64,000 nucleotides of DNA from Mytilus galloprovincialis (Eukaryota; Mollusca; Bivalvia; Mytilida; Mytilidae). The notes under the pieces were generated by a model. It was not told the origin of the DNA and searched no databases. It saw nothing but the letters and a program-made list of their open reading frames with translations. Every line of letters begins with the position of its first letter. Position 1 is the stretch's first letter. Positions 1 through 10,095 of this stretch are shown here, in pieces. Location: positions 3,601,001-3,665,000 of the forward strand of contig NC_134838.1 of the NCBI RefSeq assembly GCF_965363235.1, read 5' to 3'. The position numbers were made by a program, and so were the translations under genes.

Positions 1-260
1 CTGTATAAAGTATTTGAGAAATGGACCTTACCATGTAACTTTAGGCTTGATCACTTATCCATGAAATGAGGTCAAGGTCAAGGTCAGGTAAACCCTATCT
101 GACACACATGTAAACCGGAGACCTTGCAAGGAACCCATATACTAAATATATCCATGTATGTGAAAAACTAACATGACAAATATCTATTCTATACAGTTCT
201 TATGCAGTGGCTGAACCATAAAAATAAGGTTAAGACTATAAATCTACATGTGACAAACGA
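1..260. repeat. Degenerate dispersed/tandem repeat carrying AGGTCA half-sites
   Basis: This stretch shares phrases with 3480-4215: 'gtatttgagaaa', 'atgaggtcaagg', 'gacagacatgtaa', 'caaggaacc' and 'ttaccaaatata'. It is therefore one unit of the same decayed family. Three head-to-tail AGGTCA half-sites occur at 69-86. No coding potential is seen. Confidence 0.6.
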
Positions 261-1174
261 CCACATATTGAAACTTCATAATAAAAGGCATCTGCAGACA
301 AGGTATCAATCAATTTACCTTCTGAATTACAAAGCTTTATAAATATGGTTTAAAACACCATTCTGAGAATTTTGATGCAACAAAACAGACAAAAACAAAC
401 TAAGACAGGTGATTTTGTTCCTGTATCTGCACACTGTGAAATTGTTTAAGATGTGGTAATAGTCATAGTTTGAAGGATTAAAAATAGAAATAAAATTGAG
501 AACCTGTTTATTATATAATATAACTAACATTATAAAGAAACATTTATATAAGATATATAAGATATGATGAAGATAAGGAGCTGCTACAAAATTGTAATCC
601 TTATGTCTCACATTTTGAAATTTCATAGCAGGCAAGTCAAAAATGATTATTATTTATCTATATATTCTTTTTTTGATTTCTTTGACAGAAATAGAAAGGT
701 TTTTGATATTCTGATTTTTTTTATTTATCATAACTTCTAGACATGCACAATCTTTTTTAAATGTTTACTCAAATTACTACTTTAAGATAATTATTTAAAA
801 CTTAATATTTCTTTTGAATACTTTGCTGGTATCAAATAAATGATAGTCTGGACCTGTAAAATCAAACATATATAGAATTTATATTTTATGCTTATTCAAA
901 ACTCTTTTTCTGTATAAAATTTCTAAAAGGTGATATAACATTTTTTAAGGCACTTACATGACTTATCTTCAATGTCTATGTATTAAGGCACTTATCTTCA
1001 AAGTCTATGTATTTTAACTAAACAGGATGCTAACTAATCAAATTTTAAAATGTACAAAGTTGTATTAGCTGTTGTTGAAGAAAACCAAGAGATTTGAGGA
1101 AAATCTCGCAATATTAGATATTTTCTTATGAGACTTTCAAGTCTGGATGTATACTTCTAATACACTTATATAAT
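261..1174. other. A+T-rich 3' flank of the CR-like gene, no gene seen
   Basis: No open frame with coding character was found. A short imperfect direct duplication lies at about 946-1013 ('aaggcacttatcttcaa...gtctatgtatt' twice, with a 9-bp indel). No convincing AATAAA was found just downstream of the stop at 1175, so the transcript end is unknown. Confidence 0.5.
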
Positions 1175-3046
1175 TTATGACCTTTTCACCATGCCAACTA
1201 TACTGTTTAATAGTTTACTCTGTTTTATCATTTCTCCAATAGCCAGATGGGTCAAGTTTACAACTGATGCATTCTCAAAACTAATGTTTCCATTTAATGT
1301 GTAAGTATCACACTCTTTACTTGCAATAATGAATGTAACATGAAGATGTACAAAGCCGTCCATCACACTTTTTAATACCTTTAGAGATTCTCCTACAGAT
1401 CTACCTGTATCTATGGGACCTGTTGTCACTTTTACTAAATGTAATGTGGGCAAGCTCTCTTGTCTATCTTTCTTTGCCTTTTTTGCTCCATCATTTGCGG
1501 TTTCTGTGCAATTGTACAATATATAATCAACACCTTTCATGCTATCTATTGTTGGATGAACAATTAGGCAGCGCTCTATATTCTTTTCAATTTCGTCCTT
1601 TAAAAAGTATGCCATTTTTTCAACATTTCTGTTACGACCTTGACATTTTAATTTGGCAGAGACTTTTTCCAGATGAGATGCTGTAAGATTTATATAAGTT
1701 ATCTCCCTTAGATTTGAAATGATTGCTACAGATTGACACTGAGGTAATACACATCTGACTGATACATCCGATATCTTACACTTGGTTTCAGAGGTTGAAT
1801 CCCTAATATCACCAGGAACAATTAGTGTCCTTAACTGATACTGTAAACGAACAAGTTCATTCTCCATTTCTTTCCTAATTCCTTCTGAATGAAAACAAAT
1901 ATCTAACATGTTTTCAACCATTATTGCATCTTTGTTTTCAATAATAGAATGTACATCAAAGGGAAATAACTTCTCCCAATGCTTCAATAGCGCTGTAGGT
2001 GTAATGGTAACATTCACATATTTATCTCCATTTTGGAAACCATTTTCTAGAAATCTTGTATCCTTTTCAATATCCTTTTCTTTTACTATACCGTATTTAC
2101 AATGGAATATATTGACTGGAATCTTGAATGGGCAGTTCCTTTCCAGGTTTAAGAGGATACCTCCTGTGATTTTAACCTGATTTAAAAGGATTTTTGAATT
2201 GAGAGATAGCTCACTACATAGATACTTTTGTTGCAGCTTTCCACATTCCATCATTTCCAATAGTCTTAATCTAAATTCTGTAATATCTTTTCCTAAACTA
2301 GATCTGTATCTCATAATAAAATAATCAACATCTTTTCCGTCCTCCTCATTTGGGCTATATTGATCACCATCAATCACAAAACATATATGTACTTTATGCA
2401 GTAAACGAGGTGTTAAAATATATTTGTCCTTACAAGTATCATAAAGTTTTGTGATAAATATTTCTTGGTTTTGTAAGTTTGCAGTATGCTTTGTCTTTCT
2501 CATTGATTCCAGCCAGATCATTCTGAACTCTTCATGGGTTAACTCCCATTCGTAACCAATAGAGTTATCAAACTGGTTCCTTGTTGCTGAAAACCCTGAT
2601 TTAACATAAATTATTTTACTCATAGGTACCAGACATTTAATATCTGCTACAATACTTCTGTTAAACAAAGTCACATGATCAAGAATTAACACACTTGATG
2701 ACTTCATTTCCTCAGCATACTTTTTCAACCTATTCATCTGTGTCTCACCTTTAACCAAGTTTAAGTCAATATAATGAATGTGTTTGATACCTTTTTTGAT
2801 GCAGGTAATGACATAATAGACTAAGGTGGTTGTTATTCCTATTCCCTGGACACCAATTATACAGTTTTCATCTATACCATGTAATGTTTCAATTTTATTT
2901 TCTATCAATTCATAAAAGAAATCATGAAATGTTGTTTGAGCAAAATAATAATTTGCACTATTATACTTGGCAATATTCATAAAGTGTCCAATGTATGGTG
3001 ATACCATCTGAGAGTTTGGAACTTCCCAAATACTGGCATCTAACTC
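1175..3046 (-). CDS. CR (Crinkler/RHS-type) effector-like protein, large 3' exon: P-loop NTPase-like plus REase-like domains
   Basis: This exon gives 623 residues and a TAA stop at 1177-1175. On the minus strand a strong acceptor (polypyrimidine, then CTTTCAG, at 3053-3047) precedes GAG-TTA-GAT, so the frame opens upstream of the Met at 3007. Numbering from that Met, residues 52-60 read GVQGIGITT, a P-loop whose usual Lys is Ile. Residues 106-110 (VLILD) look like Walker B. Residues 134-166 (YVKSGFS...ELTHEEF) resemble the segment before the lid in Crinkler NTPases. The C-terminus has VDYIL (493-497), a charged loop, LHLVKVTTG (522-530) and HLHVTFI (554-560). That matches the strand-D-strand-(E/Q)xK/T pattern of the REase-fold domain in CR effectors. 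Known: CR effectors pair an NTPase with a nuclease or kinase and are linked to transposons and inter-organism conflict. Inferred: family membership; function in this animal is unknown. It could instead be another degenerate STAND/AAA-like NTPase. No membrane segment or signal peptide is evident. Confidence 0.6.
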   Translation of the reverse strand, partial: ELDASIWEVPNSQMVSPYIGHFMNIAKYNSANYYFAQTTFHDFFYELIENKIETLHGIDENCIIGVQGIGITTTLVYYVITCIKKGIKHIHYIDLNLVKGETQMNRLKKYAEEMKSSSVLILDHVTLFNRSIVADIKCLVPMSKIIYVKSGFSATRNQFDNSIGYEWELTHEEFRMIWLESMRKTKHTANLQNQEIFITKLYDTCKDKYILTPRLLHKVHICFVIDGDQYSPNEEDGKDVDYFIMRYRSSLGKDITEFRLRLLEMMECGKLQQKYLCSELSLNSKILLNQVKITGGILLNLERNCPFKIPVNIFHCKYGIVKEKDIEKDTRFLENGFQNGDKYVNVTITPTALLKHWEKLFPFDVHSIIENKDAIMVENMLDICFHSEGIRKEMENELVRLQYQLRTLIVPGDIRDSTSETKCKISDVSVRCVLPQCQSVAIISNLREITYINLTASHLEKVSAKLKCQGRNRNVEKMAYFLKDEIEKNIERCLIVHPTIDSMKGVDYILYNCTETANDGAKKAKKDRQESLPTLHLVKVTTGPIDTGRSVGESLKVLKSVMDGFVHLHVTFIIASKECDTYTLNGNISFENASVVNLTHLAIGEMIKQSKLLNSIVGMVKRS

Positions 3047-3479
3047 CTGAAAGATGAAAAAAAACTTATTCTAAAAAAAATCACTTGCATGAAGTTTAAA
3101 ATGTTAAATACTTATCATTGATGAAGTACCACATGTACAATAACATAAACTATGAAAGTTCAATAAAACTTACAATTGTAATAGATCCTAATATATAACA
3201 TTTATGTGCAGCATGGTAGGACCATGTCACACAGACAATAAGGTTGATGAAAAGTGCATTATACTATATATTATAAGTTTGAACTTTGTCATGTATGTTC
3301 GATAAGATAAACCAGTTTAAATTAATATACAGAAGTATTCAGATATAAACCAAAGTTTCTAGACACACATTGTACTGGGAAGAGGCTATAAGGAGCATGT
3401 GTTGCTCATCTGGCATTCTTGTACAATTAATTTCATGTTTAAAAAACTTATCACATCAACTGAACATTTGTTTTTAAAT

Positions 3480-4215
3480 CCATGACAATGAGGTGAAGGT
3501 CACATAAATCCTGTCAATCAGGCATGTACACCTTAATACAATTATTCCTTACACCAAATGTAAACTGTAGTTGACATATTGCTTATGTTTAGTGATGAAA
3601 CAGACAAAAACTCAAAAACTTTACATTGACCAATGAACCACAAAAATGAGATCAAGGCCAGATGATACCTGCCCGACAGACATGTATGCCTTACAATGAT
3701 TAAACACACCCGCAAAGTGGAAAGGGATTATTATACGTTGCAAAAGTTGTTTCCCAATTCACTATAAAGAAATTTGTTTAAACTAAACTAAATACACCAA
3801 ATAGATATGACTTATTCTTACAAGTATTTGAAAAATAGACCAAAGCACTCAAACATTGACCAATGAACTAGGAAAATGATGTCAAGGTCAGATGAAACCT
3901 GCCAGACTGATTCCATACACCACATATAGTTGACCTATTTACTTTTAGTATTTGAGAAACAGACATAATGACGAATTTAACCTGGATCACTGATTGTATG
4001 TACTGATCCAGGTACTGAGGGTTTGGGTCTGACAGACATGTAAAAGTTGCAAGGAACCAATTTACCAAATATAGTTATCCTCATACCAATAATAAGTGAG
4101 AAATTCACATGACAAAAAAGCTATATTTTTTTAAGTAGTCTCTGAACCATGAAAATGAGGTCAAGGATAATGGACATATGACAGACGGAAACATTAGGTA
4201 TGTATAAGTATACAG
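3480..4215. repeat. Degenerate tandem repeat (~160-170 bp units) in the CR-like gene intron
   Basis: Phrases such as 'atgaggtcaaggtca', 'gatgaaacctgcc', 'gacagacatgta', 'caaatatagttgac', 'tatttgagaaacagac' and 'gaccaatgaac' recur about four times at irregular spacing. These are decayed units of the family also present at 1-260. No coding sequence is supported. Confidence 0.65.
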
Positions 4216-4407
4216 CGTATGAAAGCATCCAGCTTTTAAACCTTTTGAAATATAAAGATTTATACAAACAGTTTATATCAATACAAAATCTATTAATACC
4301 TATGATCTTTCATCGACAGAAAATTTGTAAGGGTTATATGCGGCACCCTGTGTCTTGCTTACTTTTGCTGTTGTCTATGTTCTAAACTTTAACTGCAGAC
4401 TGTATTT

Positions 4408-4836
4408 AAGGCCAAATAAAAATATATGTGTGGTTCCAGTTACATACTTTTAAAAAATAGGGTCGGTAGGTAGGCAAATTTTATTTATTTTTTTCTAAAT
4501 TTTATTTTGGATTTTCAAAATCTGGAAAAAAATCGTGTTTACCCAAATTGTTTCCTGTATTATACATCTCAATACAGGAAGTCGGCCATTTTAAAAGTGT
4601 TTAGTTTTTTTGACAACAAATTGTTATGAATTCTTGCATTTTATCAATAACCGATACTTCTGATGGAAATTAAGATGACAGAAATCTACAAATTTTATTA
4701 TTTTAATTCACAATCTTCAAAATTTGATCGTTTGAAAATTTATTTTTCCGAAATGAAAAAAAGGTTCCAGGGTCAGGGGGTTTAAACTAGGGTCAGTCGG
4801 GTTACTGGAACCACACATATACTTTTATTTGGCCTA
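4408..4836. mobile_element. MITE with ~34-bp terminal inverted repeats
   Basis: The left end at 4410-4443 reads GGCCAAATAAAAATATATG and continues TGTGGTTCCAGTTAC. The right end at 4801-4834 is its inverse with two mismatches. The interior (about 360 bp) has no coding potential and includes an inverted pair, TTTCCTGTATT...AATACAGGAA, near 4550-4580. No clear target duplication was identified. It sits inside the CR-like gene intron. Confidence 0.75.
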
Positions 4837-4849
4837 ATGATAAATGGTA

Positions 4850-5235
4850 GAAAAACTAAGTCCATTTACATATGTAAGTCATGTACGGAAAAAAGGAAAT
4901 TAATTTTTACAAAATTTTGTTATAGATACTGCTTTTGATCATAACAAGCTTCCGTCCAAGTTTGGTACAAATCCAGGATAGTTTAAGCAAGTTATTAGAA
5001 ATTGATTAACACTTTAACCACAAAGTGAATGTAGCGTTAACTGGCAGAAAAACTAAATCAATTTATAAGAAAATACGGATAAACAGGATTTTTTTTACAA
5101 AATTTACCTTTGGATTCATACTATCTTCTGATCATAAACAAGCTTCCATCCAATTTGGAAGTAATCCAGGATATTTAAAGAAAGTTGTGTAAATTTTAAA
5201 ACTTTGAACAGAGTGAATATTTGTGGCCACAACGG
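4850..5235. repeat. Tandem duplication of a ~190-bp unit
   Basis: The block 'gcagaaaaactaa.tc.atttata...ttacaaaatt...gatcataa.caagcttcc.tccaa.ttgg...aatccaggata.ttta' appears twice, from about 4852 and 5044. It resembles bivalve interspersed DNA and is not coding. Confidence 0.65.
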
Positions 5236-5743
5236 AATGCAGGAACGCTATGTCTAGCTTTTGCAACAAAAGTCCCAGGCTCCACAAAAACCTCCTATTG
5301 GAACAGGAGTGCCTCACATGTCAGTTTTCTGCTGAACATTTTTTTGATAGTGTGTATTGGGGGCCATTGAAAAACACAAAATTAATGATCGAAAAAGTGC
5401 AACATGCTTAAATTCTAACTGAACAATAAATCAGTTTTGGTAGTTAATAAATCGTCTTTGAGTCTCAAAAAATTATCATCTAATTAATTGTGGCAAACAT
5501 ATGCATGCTTCTTCTATCAATGTACAAGCATCATAATTGTAAAAATGCATTTCTAGTTACAAGCAGATACAGATTTTAAAATGCACACAGCAAAGTTGTC
5601 TGACAAATAATTTTTAGTACAAACAATCAGCCTCTGTTGAAGTGCTAAACATGTTCAACATATCACATAATGCAGAGAGATTGGTTATTGTAAGTTATTG
5701 TATTTAAAAATGTACTCTTTTTATTAATTTTATTATTACTTAC

Positions 5744-5789
5744 ATTGACTTCCATCACAACAGATTTTTCAGCTAAACAAGTGGTTATC
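5744..5789 (-). CDS. Small upstream exon of the CR-like gene (46 nt)
   Basis: On the minus strand the segment is bounded by TATTTTAG before 5789 and by the strong donor GTAAGTAATA from 5743. It ends ATG-GAA-GTC-AAT, phase 0, and joins in frame to GAG-TTA-GAT of the exon starting at 3046. The joined start is MEVN-ELDASIWEV. The ATG at 5755-5753 is the best start I can propose, giving 627 aa. The frame is open back to the exon edge, so translation could begin in a still earlier exon. The intron is 2,697 nt and holds repeats only. Confidence 0.55.
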
Positions 5790-6892
5790 CTAAAATAATA
5801 AAAGAGGACTCATAAGATAACATATGAAATTGTGATCAATACAGTAATATTTGGAAAGATCTTCATTTAAGGAGCACTTCCCTTACAGAAATGAAAAGTT
5901 TGCTGCAATATTGCAACAATATAGCGGCAATATTGCGGCAAACAAATTTGTTTGCAAGAAGTGTTTGCAAGAAAGTTGCAGGTTGTTGCAGCTACCTGCA
6001 ATATTCCCGCAATGTTACTGCAACAAAATTTGTTTGCAAGAAAATTGCAGCAAGTTTGCTGCAATGTTGCAAGAAAGAATTTGTTTGCCAGAAAGTTGCA
6101 GGAACCTTTTCTTTTATTATTTAAGGAATGACTATTTGCAACAATTTTGCAAGAAAAGTTTCTTTAATAATGTCAGACATGTAGTAATGCACCAATATTT
6201 CAAGCATTTTAAAATATTACATATTACTTTTTTTTTAAAGATTTAAGGTTCAAATAAAACACAACATATGGTTTCTTTGAACATTCGATTATGGAATTAC
6301 TTCAAATTATCTAAATTTGTTATGGTCATACTTTATTTTACTCAGATATATCTGGATATTTGAATAATTTATTTGAAATAATCTTCAAATAACAATTAAT
6401 GCTTATAAAGAATTCCTAAACTGCACGTTTATCACAATTATATGATATTTTGTAAGGAAAGAATACTTTGGTATTTATTTCAACAAATTTAATCTAAATA
6501 ATTGAGTCATAATAATTTTTGTTCTATATGTATTATTATGCCTTTTTGTCACTTTTTTGTGACATTTTTCTTTGAACAATATTTTTAATTATAATATTTT
6601 CCATCAAATGAATTTAGCCTCACCTGCAGTTTAATTTCTAGTATCATTATTTTAAAATTATTTATACACAAATTATCTTTCTCATCTCAATTAGTAATAT
6701 GAGCTGGTGATAGAAATGTAATGTGCCATGCCCATCTGGTTTTCATTTATCTCTGTGTAGTGGTAAAGACAGGAAGTTCCATAAATTAATGTACACAGAG
6801 TTTGAGGCCAAATTAAGGGCAGAGCATTTCTTCTTTGTATATATTTCCATTATAACTTATAACACCAAAGATAAAAAAAATGTATTTATAAT

Positions 6893-7836
6893 TAAAAACC
6901 AATTGTTCAGAGAACAATTGTAGGTCTTTCCACTAGTAAAGATCTATTTTGATATTGAAATATTAAAAATCAGTTTAAAATATTAGTTCCTATGGCTTTA
7001 TGATGTATTTATATGAATTTAAAGCAAAGGTCAAAATCTAGAACGTCATATTAACCTATGACCTTGACCTCAATTTCAAGTTCACAAACCAAGGACCTTA
7101 AATCAAAAGACCCAAGGTCTTTAATATGTTTGGTTTATTAGTAATATCACTTCATGCGTAATTCTATATGTAAGATGGGCAAAAACTCCCATTTATTGTC
7201 TGCGCACCCTTTCAATCAAAATATATAAGTAAGGACATGTCGCAACTAACAATTTATGAAAAATTATTTGTCGATATGTCATAAGGTATTTGAAAATAAA
7301 TGAAAATAAGCCAAAATCAAAATTTAGAATATGACCTTGACCTTTGACCTTGACCTCATTTTTATTATTTTCGACCAAGAACCCCAAATCTAAAGACCCT
7401 ATGTCTTTATCACTTATAGTTTACCATTTAGAAATGCATATCACTTAATTAAATGGAAAAGGGGGAATAACTCTCATATGGAGTCTCCGTAAAGCTTCAG
7501 TCCAAATGAATATCCTAATCCTGAAGATGTAACGAGCAATTTGGTAAAATAAATTTGTCGTAATCTTTAACGGTTGCGAAGGAGTAGTGGCCACAAGAAA
7601 AACAGTGTTTGGGGAGATAACTCTTACAACGTAAAGTATTTTGTTACACAGTTGTAAATTTTTAAAGCGTATAAACTATACGATACCATATTCCAAATAT
7701 CTAAGCGACATCTTTTGAAACATCAATAATACGCAAGAAAAAAAATTAGGCGGAAGAAAAAAAAAAAAAAAAAAAATAATAATAATAATCAGAACAAATT
7801 CAATAGGTCTTTCCACGGAAAGGTGGAAAGACCTAA
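6893..7836 (+). mobile_element. HP1 copy A: complete ~0.94-kb non-autonomous hairpin element (Helentron/HINE-like)
   Basis: This is the reference copy of the dominant repeat in the window. Order of parts: TAAAAAC start; hairpin CAATTGTTC-AGA-GAACAATTG (6900-6920); subterminal AGGTCTTTCCAC; an AGGTCA-rich middle including the DR1 cluster at 7332-7356; a conserved block 'gatgtaacgagcaatttggtaaaataaatttgtcg'-type (about 7525-7560); poly(A) with (AAT)n; and a terminal hairpin AGGTCTTTCCAC-GGAAAG-GTGGAAAGACCT (7805-7834) ending CTAA. The flanks are T before and T after. The first arm of the 5' subterminal repeat is the inverse of the last arm of the 3' hairpin. There are no open frames of note. 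The Helentron/HINE class is inferred from this structure alone. Confidence 0.75.
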
Positions 7837-8018
7837 TTATTTTCTATTATAATAAATAACAAATATTCAAGATTTAGGCAATTGATATTTATAATTATGG
7901 GCAAATTTCAAAGGGATCACATTGAAACAACACCCTAAGCAACCTTGATCAACATATATTCAAAATTTGAACTGGACATGAACATGCATACAACAAACAA
8001 AGATGTCTTCTATCAGGA

Positions 8019-8180
8019 ACAAAGTAATATGAATTTTACAATGGATTTAGACATGTTAGATCCAAAAGTTCCAATTGATTCTATTGACACTGGGTAGTGC
8101 AGATGATAGCCTTCAGTTGACATGACTCTTGGATTCAGGAAGATTTGTGTTTACACACAATTTGGACAACATATCTTTTG
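8019..8180 (+). pseudogene. Possible broken coding fragment followed by a consensus donor
   Basis: From the ATG at about 8035 the frame reads MNFTMDLDMLDPKVPIDSID and then needs a +1 shift to continue as GSADDSLQLT. A TGA follows, and the same frame then gives LLDSGRFVFTHNLDNISF up to a GTAAGT donor at about 8180. A good acceptor (TTTTATTTTGCAG) lies at about 9040. The family is not recognised. It may be debris of the surrounding element's gene, or chance. Confidence 0.2.
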
Positions 8181-8849
8181 GTAAGTACAATGGATTTGAA
8201 TGTCCACCATTTTGAATAAGTGCATGCTCTTTAACAGTTCAAATAGTGATAAATAAAGAGTCTTCTTAATTTAATAGAGTTGGCAAAAGTATTATACAAT
8301 AGATTTATGCACATGAATATATTATCAAAATTGTGTAAGACAGGAGATATTTTTTTAAATCTTTTTATTACTGTATGTTTTAGAAATAACATTACTTAAA
8401 TTGAAACAAGAAATCTTCTAATAAAAGTAGTTTGGTATTAAATTGGAGATCTGTGATTTAACTGCCAATAAGAGGTTTGTCAACAAATGGCAACAATGTA
8501 TAGCTTTCATATATATATATACACAACTTATCACAAAAATTAACATTTTAAAGAATAGACAAGACCAATTATGTTATAGTTCAATGAAAAACAAATATTC
8601 AAAAAAACAATAACAACCTAGTACTGGCATGAGGTTAAATGTATTCAATAGTTATATGCAATTTCTAGAAGGACTTAATCACTTTTAGACATTGACCCTT
8701 TAAGTGAAACAAATTCATGCATAGCAAGTCATTTAACAGTGAGCACCAAATTTTTTATGTTATTTTGAATAGACAGAAAAAATATTACAGTCATTTCTTA
8801 TAATTTAATTCTAAATTCCATTTTAAACCGTAAAAAACTATGAAAAAAC

Positions 8850-8940
8850 GTTGATGACATCACGGTCACATGACTAAATTATGTATATGGGCTGATAACA
8901 AAATAACGTCAGCCAATCAGAAGACACGTTACATCCACAA
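8850..8940. promoter_or_regulatory. Promoter-like cluster: CRE/ATF-type, E-box and CCAAT motifs
   Basis: Within about 75 bp lie TGACATCA (CRE/ATF-like), GTCACATGAC (E-box/M-box), AACGTCA (CRE half-site) and CAGCCAATCAGA (full NF-Y consensus). The density is unusual for this A+T-rich DNA. It could drive the CR-like gene on the minus strand or a gene of the surrounding element. There is no direct evidence of transcription. Confidence 0.35.
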
Positions 8941-9711
8941 TTAATTATATAGTAGTAACTTATATCTGTATATCTTTATAATTTTAGTTATTTTTTTTAT
9001 GTCTACTAATTAAAATTCTTCAACTTTTATTTTGCAGTATTTTTGAAATCAGAAAATTCAACTTTAAGGACAGTGAGACTTACAGAGAAACAGAACTAAA
9101 AGCTACACAGATGTAACACGACAACCTATAGAGGACAGAGACCATTTTCAACCTATAGAGGACAGAGACATTCTTTTTTTTTTTTTATTAAAACATAAAT
9201 TTTTAAATTTTTAGTTTTTAATTCAAATTTTACACCTGAATTGTTGAAAGATTTGCTGCAATATTGCCGCAATATTGCAAGAAATTAATTTTCCTGCAAT
9301 ATTGCTGCAACATTGCAGCTAATGAACTTGCCGCAATATTGCTGCAACAATCACAGCTACTGATTTTCCCGCAAACATTTGCAGCAATATTGCCGAAATG
9401 TTGCAGCAACTGTTTGCAAGAAAACTAATTTGCATACGAAAAATGAATATTTGCAGCAATATTGCCGCAACTATTTGCAGCAACATTGCCGCAAATATTT
9501 GCAAGAAGCCTTATTTTTCTGTAAGGGTTGATGTGCTTGACACATACAAGATCTTTATTTAAAGAGCAGCTGATATGTTGTATTGTGCATGTTGTGTATG
9601 TTAGGACTCCATAATTGAAAAAAAACTTGTTTACTTTCATATTTCATCATTGGGTTAAGACATTAGATGCATCTAAAGTCCCAATCATTACTACTGCAGT
9701 ACATATAAAAA

Positions 9712-10095
9712 AGAAGATGTGGTATGATAATGTTGCCAATGAGACAACTCTCACAAGAGACGACAATGACACAGAAATGAACAACTATAGGTCCCCTACG
9801 GCCTTCAACAATGAGCAAAGCCTATACTGCATAGTCAGCTATAAAAGGCCCTAAACTGACAATGTAAACAATACAAACAAGAAAACTAACGGCCTGATTA
9901 ATTTATGTACAAAAGATGAACGAAAAACGTATGTAACATAAACAAATGACAACCATTGAATTACAGACGGAATCCTGATAAAGGTCCTATCCCCCCTTGA
10001 ATGTGGCAGGGGTAAACATGTTAGCAAGATGCGTGTAACAGTACAACATAAGAACGAACTATGTATAATTTTACTGTTGAATATAGCCAATTAAA
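9712..10095 (+). repeat. Mussel-type interspersed element (GATGTGGTATG...CAATGAGAC family)
   Basis: The sequence runs 'gatgtggtatgataatg.tgccaatgagacaactctc', then 'acaactataggtcccctacggccttcaacaatgagcaaagcc', then 'ataaaaggccctaaactgacaatgtaaa'. Related pieces occur at 37805-38035, 45125-45190, 49885-49975 (minus) and 63790-63890. The 5' end always follows an A/T-rich run. I associate this repeat with Mytilus genomes. Confidence 0.7.

Larger units (their letters stand above)
5879..9525. mobile_element. Possible TIR DNA transposon with TGCAA-rich subterminal arrays
   Basis: CCCTTACAGAAA at 5879-5890 is mirrored by TTTCTGTAAGGG at 9514-9525. Just inside each end lie about 250 bp packed with TTGC/GCAA words and GCAATATTGC palindromes (5895-6150 and 9248-9510). 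That is the kind of layout expected for transposase-binding arrays. No intact transposase is visible in the interior, which holds HP1 copy A (6893-7836), a promoter-like cluster and a possible broken coding fragment near 8019. The two ends could be separate MITEs in opposite orientation rather than one element. Confidence 0.5.

Noticed and set aside
5851..6246. Overlapping Cys/Gln/Asn-rich open frames on both strands
   Set aside because: They translate the low-complexity TGCAA-rich subterminal array. Frames in several phases and both strands are open at once, as expected from composition.
6602..6625. Minus-strand CTGCAG followed by GTGAGG as a possible upstream exon of the CR-like gene
   Set aside because: In the phase required by the exon at 5789 a TAG stop lies five codons upstream, leaving at best a 14-nt microexon with a poor acceptor. 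It could be untranslated leader but cannot be supported.
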